DNA of 64,000 bases from Elephas maximus indicus (Eukaryota > Chordata > Mammalia > Proboscidea > Elephantidae), in assembly GCF_024166365.1 (NCBI RefSeq), contig NC_064824.1, positions 48,398,608 to 48,462,607 on the forward strand, read 5' to 3'. Positions 33,544 to 46,500 of the stretch are shown piece after piece. The position numbers and the translations under genes were made by a program. Numbering within the stretch: position 1 is the first letter of the stretch; every line of letters starts with the position of its first letter. The notes beneath the pieces are model-generated. The model ran no database searches and had not been told where the DNA came from. It saw only the letters and a list, made by a program, of their open reading frames with translations.

Positions 33544-34393
33544 ACCTTCTCTGATAGAAACCTTTATCTCCTCAGGTTTCTACCAAGATGCTAACAAACC
33601 AGGTCTCACTTCAACAAACTTTTAAACCTCTGGAGGGCAGGACTGTGTTTACCTTCAAGCATCCCACAACATCAAACATGAAGAGTCATGAGCCACTTAC
33701 TAACTTTGAATTTATCTTTTTCTTTATTCCAAGTTTTCTAGTCCCTTAAACTGATTCTCATTATAAGTATAAAAGAAAGAAAATGCCAGTCTTTACAAGT
33801 TCTACATGGAGAGGAGATGGCTTGAAAGGAATCAGGGGTCACTAAGTCCTCTGGATGGAAGGAAGTTTCAAAAAAAAGACTGCAACCTGCTCTGAGAAAT
33901 ACCTTTGGAGGTAGAAGTGAAATGCTATCCAAAGTGGGAAATGATTCCTCTCAAAGTCCTCTAATCTTTGGTAAAGTCTACAGAAATCCCAAAATGCTGA
34001 GTGCAAGTGCACTCCTTTTGTAAAATGTTAGAAGAGTCAAGTTGCATGTTGGTGGGTATGGGGCCAAAACAGAATTGGCCCTCATGGCCATAACAGAATG
34101 GGCCAGCATGGGCTGGGGGACATCTGGGTCACTTAAGGTTGATTTCAGCAGACGTGGCACCAGTCTACATAATTTATGAGTGAAACTGTTTTTAATACAG
34201 TGCAATTATTGCATTTCTAAACACGCAGCACAGTTTGAAACAAAGAAGAAAATCAAAATCATGGAAATACATTTTGTATCTAAAAATAAAGACTAAAGAA
34301 TGAAACGTTTCTTTTTTTTTAAGAGAAGGACACCCATTTTTGTCAAACATTTCCAATGATTTGGGCCAGAAGTTATAATTTTCATATGATTCC
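33544..34393 (-). other. NMI 3' UTR and downstream flank
   Basis: Candidate poly(A) signals on the minus strand: ATTAAA at 34,191-34,196 (about 200 bases after the stop) and AATAAA at 33,723-33,728. I cannot tell which is used. Confidence 0.5.
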
Positions 34394-34582
34394 CTAAGTC
34401 TCTTCTTCAAAATATGCTATTTGAGGTTGGCTTAGAGAACATGTGACCACATCTACTTCCCCACCGCCATTCTTCTTCCGCTGGAAGTGAATGTTAACTA
34501 AATCTGTTACAGTTTCTTCATCCATCTGAATGTCTTCCATTCCAGTCAGAAGCACCGTCCTGGTAGAGATTCCTGAAAATAC
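34394..34582 (-). CDS. NMI: NMI last coding exon
   Basis: Acceptor 'ttttttcctccttag'. Residues 251-312: [42 protein letters not shown], then TAG at 34,396-34,394. It resembles the first exon of each NID pair. Confidence 0.96.
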   Translation of the reverse strand, partial: VFSGISTRTVLLTGMEDIQMDEETVTDLVNIHFQRKKNGGGEVDVVTCSLSQPQIAYFEEET

Positions 34583-37500
34583 CTAAGGAGGAAAAAAGAA
34601 AAGATAAATAGAAAAACTGTCAAGAACTTTGAATTACAACACTTTACAATTTACAAGCTCTATTAAATATTTTAGACTCTATCTTGACAGAGACAGGGAA
34701 CCTCAGGAAGATTTCAAGCAGGGGAATGTAAGACTCAGATATGAGTTTTAGAAAGGTAACTCTAGTGGGATTATGGAGACCAGAGGAAAGGCCAGCAGCA
34801 CTGGGCACAGATTCAGTGACCAAATGAATGCTGGTGGTAAGGGAAAATGAAGGGTCAAGTATGTGTTCTGTCTCTCAGGCTGGTCGACTAGGTAGGTGGT
34901 GGTAGCGTTAATTACTAAGAAGGTTCAGAAAAAAGCAGCCAGTTTGGGATAGAGATGAGTTCAGAAAACATGCAGAGGAAGAATTATTTCTAATATCCAA
35001 TCACAGTAGACACATGAAAAAAAAAAAAATGTAGGTATGTCTCCACATAGAAAAACAAAGATTGTACTAGTATTTGAATAACTTCAGTTAAAAAAAGTAT
35101 ATAATAAATAAGGTACAGTTTTCCATTAAAATATTCTTTTTAAAAAACAGACTCATTCTGTATCAAGTAGACATGAAATTTTGATATCTCTCACTGAGAA
35201 GATTCAAATAGTGACAGACTCACAATTTTTTCTTTCTTAATTTTTTGGTGGGGTGAGGTTCGGCAGTGAGTTCCCAAAATGAAATTAAAGAGACGACTTT
35301 ACCTGAAGCTTTTCCAAATGTGTTACTACATATGGAGAAACAGTAACTCTATGGCAGTTTTGATTTACATAAAGAGGGTAGTCTTTCTTTTTCAAAATCC
35401 TGTCAGCAACTACAAAGGAAATTCAAAAAATATTTTTTTCTTTTTTAATATCATTTTTTAACCAAAGTTCAACTTCTTTCTAACAGAATAATATCACAAA
35501 CATTGAACTGAGTGATTAATTTTTTTGAAATATTACCAGGTATTTTAAAAAAAAAAAAGTCACAGCACATAATTTTGACAAATATAAGATCAAACAATAA
35601 TAAGGTTAAAATAGTCCCTTCTGCCCTGAGCTGTTCTCTGCAGTCAAACGCACAAAAGGGTGCAACATCCTCAGACAGATTAGAAACAACCTACACGAAA
35701 TAAAATAGCCACCTGTAGAAAGTAACCCACCTATCCAACAAAGACTGGGGCATTTCCCAATTTCCCAAGAAATACAAATGAAAACAACGCCTGGTATATC
35801 AAGATGTAAAGAGGTTATAAATTATTCAGTTGTACTGTAACTAAAACATCTGAAGTAACGATGTTTGTTAGCCAAAGGACAGAGGGTTTGAATGGCATCT
35901 AGAACACGTGAAAGCAAATAATAAAAACCCACAAGCATGTCAATATATATCCAGGACAAAGAAGATTTATTTTTTAACAGAAATATCCCTAGGATGGAGA
36001 AAGGCAACATGTCTAGATTACACAAAGTTTAATAGGCACAGTTGTCGAGAATATCCAACCACTTTTATTTTTAATTCCTCTCAGCAGGCCATCCCTGAGT
36101 CAAACATACCTGCCTTCAATCCCGGCTCTCCTACTTATGAGCTATGTGCCTTGGGTATGTTGTGTGACTTTGAAGCTTCAGAGACCTTTTGGCAAAATGA
36201 GCAAATAACAGCATTTACCTCAAAAGCTGTTGTGATGGGTCAGTAAGACATGCCTTGCAAACTATTTGGCATAGAACCTAGTTAAGCGTTAACCTATCAT
36301 AACCTTAATACTACTTTTTTTTTCCTCTGGTGGGACATAAGGTCACTAAACCAAAAAAAACCAAGACCACTGCCATCGAATTGATCCCGACTCATAGCGT
36401 CCCTATGGGACTGAGTAGAACTACCCCATAGGGTTTCCAAGGAACACCTGGTGGATTCGAACCACTGACCTTTTGGTTAGCAGCTGTAGCTCTTAACCAC
36501 TATACCACCAGGGTTTCCGATAAGTTGGCGAATGGTTTGCTCTCAACTACTAACTTAAAAATTGGCAGTTCGAACCCACCCAGTGGTGCTGTGAAGGAAA
36601 AGGCCTAGCTAGCTCTGTGCTTCCATGAAGATTACAGCCAAGAAAACCTATGGAGCAGTTCTACTCTGTAACAAATGGCATTTCCATAAGTATGAATCGA
36701 CTTGAGAGCAATGGGTTTGGTTTGGTGTGGTAGCACATAACTTCTAGGAAGGTATTCCCCATATGGGAAAACACCATAGGTTTTCAATTCAGTATTATCT
36801 CTCACTGTAGAGTTTTAAATTGTATTCTAGTTTATAAATAACTTACAGATTTTTTTTTTTTTCTATACAAGAAATGGATCAACTAACATCACACAGATAA
36901 ATCGAACATACGAACTTGAAAGATTAAAACCTGGATCCTCATCTGTGGAAATTTCCACTAAGTTATTATCCATTTCTGAGGTACTAATAAGGTGGCCCTC
37001 AAGGGTTCTTCTTTTTGTGATTCTCCCTAACTGTAACACACCCTACCAACATGCCTTAAACATCATCCGAAGGCCAGGTCACAAATACATTCTGCTATGT
37101 TTGTATGTGCCCAGAGAAACATCTGGAAAGACACCCAACTAACCATAACTAACTACAGAGTAGAAGGAAGAGATTTGAGGAAAGGTCTCACTTGTTCTTG
37201 TGTAGTTCAACTTCTTTAAAAAAAAGCATGTATTACTTTGTTTTGAAAAAAATCTGATCAATATTTTTTAATTAGATAGTTGGATTTCAAATATATATAT
37301 GTATAAATCCAGGAGAAGCCTTAAGAATTATAATTATATTAATATGAGATTTTTACACTGAGAATCACTTGAATATATTAATAAAAGTAGCTGTAGAACC
37401 TTCTATTTTTAATCATAAGAATGTAAACCTCTCTAAAATGATTTAGTCAAAGTCTACTTCTACCTGAAAAGGAAACAGATGTCTTTTTTTTTTCAGTCAC

Positions 37501-40500
37501 CCTTACAGTCTTCTCTAACATCAATTCTCTCAGAGATACTGGTCAGTAAGAGTAGGAGAAAGGAGAGAGAAGACTTTATATATATAATTTTTTTTAATTG
37601 CCTATTCTGTGCTAAGGGAGCAGTGGTAGAATTCTTGCCTTCCACATGGGAGACCCCGGTTCAATTCACAGCCAGCACACCTCAAGTGCAGCCACCAGCC
37701 ATCTATCAGTGGAGGGTTGCATGTTGCTATGATGCTGAATGGGTTCCAGGAGAGCTTCCAGACTAAGATGGACTAGGAAGAAAGGTCTGGTAAGCTACTT
37801 CTGAAAAATCAGCCAATTAAAACCCTATGAATCCCAGTAGTCCAATCTCGTTGCACATGAGGTTGCCATGAGTTGGGGGCCAACTGGACAGCAGCTAACA
37901 ATGATATTCTCAGCAAATAATATATACCTTTTATGTAACTCGATTTATATTGTTTCTATCAAATAAAAGTGCATGAGCCTCCAAATAATTCCACTCTAAC
38001 AAACTAAATAACCTGACATTTTAAAAATCTAGGTAGAATTTAAAATCTACACTCAATAAACTAAATCCCCAGGATGGGTAATAGGCATTAGCTATTTATT
38101 TAAAAACACAAATGTTTCTATTTGGAAAAACAAAATGTCACAGATTGGGCACAATTACTGATGTGCCACTCTTAGGAATAAGGTGGATATGGAACACAGT
38201 CAGAGCCAGAACACGGTTAGAGGGAGCACAGACTTGCACAGTGAGTCGATACCACTGTATAATCTTGGGTAAGCTATTTAACCTCCCTAAACCTCAGCTT
38301 CCTGGCCAATAAAACGGATATAACACCTACCTCCACAGCTGTGCTAAGGATCAGACGACTGGACGACATAATGTGTAGGACAGGGATACTTTTAAAAATG
38401 GCAGAACATAATTGAATTGTAGAGTATTTGTTAACTTTCTATGTGCAAGTACCTCCAATTTCCACAAACGTGATGACAGCACTTTGGGACTGGTTGTCAT
38501 ACTCCACACACTCCACCTCTCCACCTCCGTTTTGGGACTTAGAAAAGCTCAGTTCTAACTTGTCTTTCATCTGATCTGCAGGCAATCTGCCATCAGCAGG
38601 AATTCCAGTAACATTGATCTTCACTTTAGAAACTTGTACGTGAACCTAGAAAGTAATTTTGTATTTGGAAATATGGATGAGAAAAGTGGCTGTGTTTAAG
38701 CGAATTCTAAAAAGTTTTCATCACTGTGTGTCTTAGTTATCTAATGCTACTATAAAAGACATACCACAAGGGGGTGGCTTTAACAAACAGAAATTTGTTT
38801 TCTCACAGTTTAGGAGGCTAAGTCCATATTCAGCGCACCAGGTCTAGGGGAAGGCTTTCTCTCTCTGTCGACTCTGGGGGAAGGTTCTTGTCTCTTCAGC
38901 TTGTTTCCTGGTTCCCTGGAGATCTTCATGTGGCTAGGCATCTATCTTCCCCCATCTCCACTTGTTTAATCTGCTCCTTTTATATCTTGTAAAAGATCGA
39001 CTTAAAACACACCCTACACTAATCCTACCTCATTAACATAACAAAAACACCCCATTCTCAAATGAGATTATAACCACAGGCATAGAGGTCAATATTTACA
39101 ACACATATTTCTGGGGGACACAATTCAATCCATAACACAGTGTTACCTGGAATCTGACTCCCGAGTTCAATGGAACCGGTTGGGCCGTAACCTCCACATC
39201 TTTATCCTCTATCTGTACATGATGTTTTCTCATTCTTATCACATTTTGGGCAACTGAAAATCAGTTTGGAAAGGATTAATGTTGGATATTTCACAGAGAT
39301 TTTCTGCTTTTGATTTGAGAGTAAATTATGCTGTGTCGTTTAAGTTTCCATTACTGGGTTTAATTTTAAAGGGTATCATTTTTTAATTTTTCTTAGAATT
39401 TCCAAATGATAATACTCATGCTGCCAGAGTAGGATCTGTTAATATCAAAATAATTGACATTAGCAAAAAATGACAATGTAGAAATTCTTATCAAGTTACA
39501 GACACATCTCTTAAGCCCAATAATGCCTCAGAAATTCTAACATTATTTCAGTCCAGCCACGTCCTTTTGCTTTCCACAGTCGACAGCATTACCAGAGCCT
39601 TCTCCTACTATAAAAAAGTACAATCAGAAATTCTTCCATGTTGAGTAAGCTGGAAAAACTTTTCTGGCCCAGGTTATTTTTACAATTAATTTTATTTAAC
39701 TTTATCATTTGTCACTCCTCCTTAGTATAAGCCCCATAGAAATACATATTTCTTTGTGTCTGTCTTCCCAGGGATTACATATTAAAGGCTACACAGCCTT
39801 GAGAGTATTAAAAGAGTGAGTCTTTTTTTCCCCCACATTTAATAAGGATTTCTACTTTTGATAAAATGCTCTTGAGGCCATTCTTTCAAAAGCTGGGAGC
39901 CCTGATAGACCAATCACAAAGCTATCAAGGCTAATTTATGACTGCAAATGGAAGAGGCTCAGTGATACAATTATTCCAAAAATCATTAGAACATCAAACA
40001 GCCAACTATGTGTCAGTTTCAAATGCACGTAGGTGTGTGATTATTTTTAATTGTGTGACATGAGAGTTCATAACACTTCGGTTGTTAATATCCGGGGCTG
40101 CTTATTCTAATTTACCATAAAGATAAGAGATGTTCATTCCCTGTCTTATAAACCTCACATGTGCTTATGACAACCAGACAGTATACCATAGCTGGAGGAA
40201 GAAAAAACTGGGCTAGAAAGCAGGGTATCACCATATGAGAACGAGCCCTGGTGGTGCAGTGGTGAAGTGCTCAGCTGCTAGCCAAGAGGTCAGAGGTTTG
40301 AACCCACCAGCGGCTCTGTGGTAAAAAGATATAGCTGTCTGCTTCCAAAAAGATTACAGCCTTGGAAACCTTATGGGGCAGCTCTACTCTGTCCCATAAT
40401 GTCCCGATGAGTGGGAATCAACTCGATGTCAATGGATTAACGGGCACCACAATATGACTTTGTAACTTGGAATTTTGTGTGTGTGTGTGCTAATGAAAAC

Positions 40501-43500
40501 AGGCAACAATAACAGAAGATAGCAATGAAGTAATACTCAAATGATGCTCTTTTTCTCCCACTTCCCGAAAACCCCCAACATCTGGTGATCAGACACAGCT
40601 GAGAGGGACCACTTGTGTTTCAACTTTTATGACTCACTCTGTCAGAAGCCAACTGCTGTTCAATTGTGTTAGAAACTAGTTGCCCCAGGAGAACAGAATC
40701 TTGGAGCCATACCAAGGGTGGAACCAGTGACGTCGCTATTTCTAAAGAAAATCCCAATTCTATCTCCAGCAATCCCAGGCAATTCCTGTGCAGAATTCCT
40801 TCCTCCTGAATCCTCCATTACATCATTTTAGTAATATCGCCATTACCACTGCCAACAGTCAATGTGGCTTTCAGCCTCCTCCCTCCACCCTCAGTGGCAG
40901 GGGAGGGACCAGGTTGACAACAAGCAAACTGGGTTTATATGCTTAGATGTGCATCAATGGATCCGCTGGAACGTCTTTCTTTTTCATGTTTACTTTCAGG
41001 CTATAGTGGTGGACTAGGTGTCAGGAGAAGTGGGCTACAATCACATATTCTCAGAATCTGCGCATGGCAAGGGTTTATGAGGACTACCTGGTCCCATCTC
41101 ATAACTTGAAAAATCCAGGAAGAAGGCCCCATATGGCGGCCTGCCTCGAGGGATGCTGACTCAGTGAAAAGTAGAGGAGCAATCAGGATGTGGCTTTCAG
41201 CTCGGCAACTTGTTAACTGCGTAGACCTTGAGCCAGTTATGTATCTTCTTTAAGGTTCCGTTTCCTTATCTGGAAATTCCTAACAGGTAGCAATAACAAT
41301 AGCTATTTTAAGTGTTATTATGTGTCGGACACTGTGCTAAGTAGTTTATAAACATTTTTGTTTAATTCTCAAGGCAGCGCTATGAAGCAAGTACTACCAC
41401 AAAGTCTTTTGCACAAATCTGCGATTTCGAGTGTGGTTAGAGACCCAAACCAAACCAAACTCATTGCCATCAAGTCAATTCTGACTCATAGTGACCCTAA
41501 AGGACAAACTAGAATGGCCCCACTGGATTTCCAAGGCTGTAAATCCTTATGGACCCTATGGGGCAACTGGTGGGTTTAAACTATCAACCTTTCAGCTCCT
41601 TATGTATGTAGTTAAAGAACTCACCCGAAATCACACTTCTAGAAAGCAGTAGTGCTAGTACCCAAAGTCAGATCCTCCTCATTAAGGTGTCCCCAGTTCT
41701 GAGCAGGGCCTTATACCCATAGCAAACTTAGTGAATATTAGGTCCCATCCCAAATCTGACCCTCAAGCTCTTTCTGTTCACCGGTTACATGCCCATAGGG
41801 AAATCTCTTGAACTTCCTGAGAATTTGTTTCCTTGGCTACAAAATCTACATAACTACTACCTTATCCTATTGCTGTCATATAGTCATGCAAGAATAAAAT
41901 GAGATGATGTCTGTGAAAGCATTCTGAGAACTATGTACAGCTCTATTATCCTAGGATATTATTACTATCATTATTAAAGAGGCAGGATGTAAAGCAGAAA
42001 GACGCTGGTATTCACCACCACACCACCTGGGTTTGAGTCCCAGAGCCATCACCTTCTGAATGAGGGACCACACTCAAGTCATTTCACATCTCAGTCACTT
42101 TCCTCATCTGTAAAATGGGGATAATCATACCTCCCTCTGGGTATTGCTATGAGAATGAAATGAAATGATGGATGTAAAAACTATAAAGCAATAGCAAATA
42201 TCTATGAAAATACTCTGAAAGCCCAATTGTTTCCCAAATGTAATGCAGTCATATTTTTGAACATTCATCATACCTTCTTCTTTTTCAAAAGTGATGAGTG
42301 CTTGTCCTTTTTGTAGTTCATAAGGTACTTGTAAGTTCACTTGAAACGAACAGGAGACATTTAAAAACTGGCTGTCATTCTCAGGATTCTCCATGGATAT
42401 GAATTTTATCTTTGTTTCAGGGACATCCTCTTTAATCTAATTCAAACAGAAATATTTGATTAAAATCAAGACAAGAAATAACTTAAGTCCTTCCAAGGAT
42501 AATGTGATTTGATTATCCAATAATCCACTGATTATAGAACCCCAGAGAATACTGAGTGTGGTCTTACTTAGTATCTTTTAACAGTTGCTTCTTACCAGGT
42601 AAGACTGCTTAATGTAATCAAACACTCATCCTTTAATATTACTGCAGAGATGAAATTATAAGTATATAATTCTTTCACTTTTTCTAATCAGTGTTTATAC
42701 TGATCAATATTGCAAGGTATTTGATTCTGAAGCCTACATCGTTCATGCAGACAAGTACCTTTTAAATAGCTGTGTCAAGAACAGGCTATTTTGCAAAGGA
42801 GTCATTAGACAGTTATGTTTAATCTCACTGTAAAGAGGTATGAAATATAGTCATGTGTATACTAAGGTTAATTTGATAGCAAATTCACAAAGTTTAATCC
42901 AAAAAAGAAGGATTCCTGAATTTTACAGTTTAATATTTGTCAAGTTTAAATTCTCCTTTCCTCAATACTTGTCCATCAACTTCTTAACCAAACTTGGGTT
43001 TTGGAAAACTGAAGAGACACTATCAACAAGAACTGCAACCTAGAAGATAAAGTTACATGGTTATATTTAACCCAGCAAACCCAGTGCCCTCGAGTCAATT
43101 CCGACTCATAGCGACCCTATAGGACGGAGTAGAACTGCCCCATAGAGTTTCCAAGGAGCGCCTGGTGGATTCGAACTGCCGACCCTTTGGTTAGCAGCCG
43201 TAGCACTTAACCACTACGCCACCAGGGTTTCCCATATTTACCTGCTTAAAATCACTGGGATTAAGAGATATATAGAAGTACACACAAATGAGCCAGGTGT
43301 TTGCATTTCTACTTCCCATGGTTGTTTTACATGCCTAATAAATGTGTTATCCCAAAGGGACTAGCAATACTCCATGAGTCATCTGATCTAATCTTACATT
43401 TATTCTATATACCTTGATATATAACTTCAGTAGAACTTCTGAGTACCATAAGGCCAACTTTACCAAAACAGTATGTAATGTTTAGGAAAAAAAGCAGAGT

Positions 43501-46500
43501 ATTTCCCAGTAATGTGGAAATATTCAGTCAGGCACCTTCTGAAGCTGGTATAAGAAAGCCTGAATTCTAGTCCAGACCAGTGTCAGATAGCAATTCACTT
43601 ACACCCCCTGGATCACAGTTTCTGTTCTCTGTAAAGTGGGCTAGCTGGGCTGTCTGCTCTCTAAAGGCCCTGAAAGTTGTAAGACTAAATGATCCTGGCT
43701 CCAGCCTAAGAGGTAACCAGAATCTTGGCAATTTTCTGCTAGATGCCACCCCAACTCATAAACACAGCACATGAGCCTCAATTTTTGGTATTCAATATCC
43801 GCCCCCCCCCCCATTTGAGAAACAAAAAGTGATAATGCTTTGTCATGGACTGAATTATGTCCCCCCCAAAAATATATCAATTTGGCTGGGCCATGATTCC
43901 CAGTATCGTTGTCCTCCATTCTGTGATTGTAATTTTATGTTAAAGAGGATTAGGATGGGACTGTAACACTCTTGTTAAGGTCACATCACGATCCAATGCA
44001 AAGGGAGTTTCCCTGGGGTGTGGTCTGCACCACCTTTTATCTTACAAAAAATAAAAGGAAAGGGAAGTAAGCAGAGAGTTGGGGACCTGTATCACCAAGA
44101 AAGCAGTGCCAGGAGCAAAGTGCATCCTTTGGACCTGCACAGAGAAGCTCCTAGTTCAGGGGAAGATTGATGACAAGGACCTTCCTCCAGAGCCAACAAA
44201 GAGAGAAAGCCTTCCGCTAGAGCTGGAGCCCTGAATTTGGATTTCTAGCCTATTAGACTGTGAGAAAATAAATTTCTCTTTGCTAAAGCCATCCACTTGT
44301 GGTATTTCTGTTACAGCAGCACTAGATGACCAAGACATGCTATAAGCATTAAAACTGTTTAAAGAAAGTACTTAACAATATGAGTTGTGGAGAAGAAAAA
44401 AAAAAGGGGGTGGTGAAAGTTATATCTACTTCAAATATAGGCAAATTTACGAGAATTTAAATGGTAAGGGTTAACATATGTCTAATTTTTTAAACTATAA
44501 AACTCATTTAAACTACTTATCTCCTTGGAAGAGGAGAAAAATAAAGGACTTAGTGAGAAGATCAAGAATTTAAAGCAAAAGTGATTGAGAATGGGTTTCT
44601 TTTGTTGTAAATTTAACTGGAGTATATATAAGTATAGAAAAATGAGTGTATCATACGTGTACAGCAAGATGAAAACCTGCAAAGCAAATACACACATATG
44701 AACAGGATCCAGATCAAGAAATGGAAAATGACCAACCCCTCAGAAGCTGCCTCATGTTCCCTTTCAGTTTCTACCTGCCTCCAAGCAGGCAGAAACCTAC
44801 TATCCTAACTTCTAATATCCTGCCTTTGTGTTTTATTTAAACAGAAGCATATGGCATGCCCTCTTTTGTCTCTTTTGGCTCAACATCGTTATAGGTTGAT
44901 CCATGTCCCCATAAAGGTATGTTCCAGTCCTGCCCCCTGATACCCATGAATGAAATCTTATTTGAAAATAGTATCTTTGTAGATGTAGCTAATATGAGGT
45001 CGGTCATATTGGAGGATAGTGAGTCCTCATTCAATATGACTGGTGTCCTTATAAGAGAATGCCATGTGAACACACGGAGAGAGACCCAGAGGGACGACAG
45101 CCATGTGAAGACAAAGGCAAAGATTAGAGTGATGCACCTACAAGCCACGGAATGCCAAAGATTACAGGAAACCATGGAAAGCTAGCAGAGAGTCACGGAG
45201 CATACTCTCCCTCAGAGCCCTCCAGAAGAAACCAGCCTTCTGACGTCTTGATTTCAGACTTGTACTCTCCAGAAAGTGAGGATAAATTTCTGCTTTTTGA
45301 GCCACTCAGTTTGTGGTACTTTGTTATGGCAACTCCAGGAAACTAATACAATGCTGTTTGTGAGATTCATCCATATTGTTGCATGTAGTTGTAGTTTGTT
45401 CATTCTCATTGCTGTGTAATATTCCATTGTACGAATATACGCTAGTTAATTTTTTCGTTCTACTGTGCGTGAACTTTGGTTGTTTTCAGTTTGGGGCTAT
45501 TACAAATAGAGGTACTATGAATGGCCATAAAGTTTCAAAAGGGCATTCTGTGTCATTAAATTGTTTTTTCTGAAAAGTAGGTGTCCATTAAAAATGTGAT
45601 ACTTAAAAGGAGTTACCTGGAAGTTTCTGATGTTTCTAGTGTTCACTTTTAACTCAGTTTCAAGTTTTTGGATCTCTTCCTGCAGCCTAATATTTTGCTT
45701 CATAATTTCATCAGTTAGGTTCTAAAAAATATCAAACAATACCAAAAATTAAACCACCCCTGAATTCATTTTTCTAAATGAATTAAAGAAGCAAAATTTC
45801 TCTCAACCTGAGCAAGGGAAAGAAAGGTATCAGACATTGTCACAGAATAAATATCACATAAATAATATATTTGTTGAATGTCTTACACTGTCGCCTGTCA
45901 ATTCTCATAATACTGCCATACATTATCATCACCATTATAGAAACAAGGAAGCGATCTCTTGCACTAGACAAAATCAAAGAAGTTTTAGTAACAGAGCAAG
46001 TGTTGAGACCGAGACCTTCTGAATCTTCAGGGTTGTATTAACTCTTTTCCTAGTTATTTGTGATCATGAACTGACTTTTAAAACATACTTTAATTGTGGC
46101 TATATGTTACTTTGAGACAATTAAAAAAAAAATAGCTGTGATTCCTGTAGTACACAGCTTCCTTGACACACCAGACATATAGCCTTGGGTAAGTGGTTTA
46201 AGCTACCTGGGGCCTGATCATATAATGATCATATAAATAAGCTCTTCATTTCTAGGTCCAAATCAAAGAAATGAGGGAGGGAGTTAGAAAGTAGCTAAGT
46301 TACAAACACTGTAAGAGAAAGACTAGAAAGATGATTCTATTGTAAGACTTAATAAAATAATAGAAGGGAAAAAAGTTGGAAAAGCCTATGTCCTCCCAAA
46401 TTCAAGGTAGTGCTGCACAAAAAAAAAAAAAAACTGTTAAACAGATAAAATTCATTTTAAATAATACTTAGTAATTTTCCTTTTTACCTTATATTCTCCA

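Larger units (their letters stand above)
35410..38452 (-). other. NMI intron 6
   Basis: 3.04 kb holding two MIRs, two tRNA-type SINEs and one tRNA-Gly SINE; other parts unassigned. Confidence 0.85.
39254..42273 (-). other. NMI intron 4
   Basis: 3.02 kb with three MIRs and two SINEs at 40.2-42.2 kb; 39.3-40.2 kb and 40.45-41.19 kb show nothing I can name apart from short low-complexity runs. Confidence 0.85.
42437..45616 (-). other. NMI intron 3
   Basis: 3.18 kb. It holds a SINE, an antisense LTR, an old L1 split by an MLT1 LTR and unassigned DNA at 42.44-43.07 and 43.23-43.84 kb. Confidence 0.85.

Noticed and set aside
37611-37680. tRNA-Gly gene
   Set aside because: Same SINE family; no acceptor stem.
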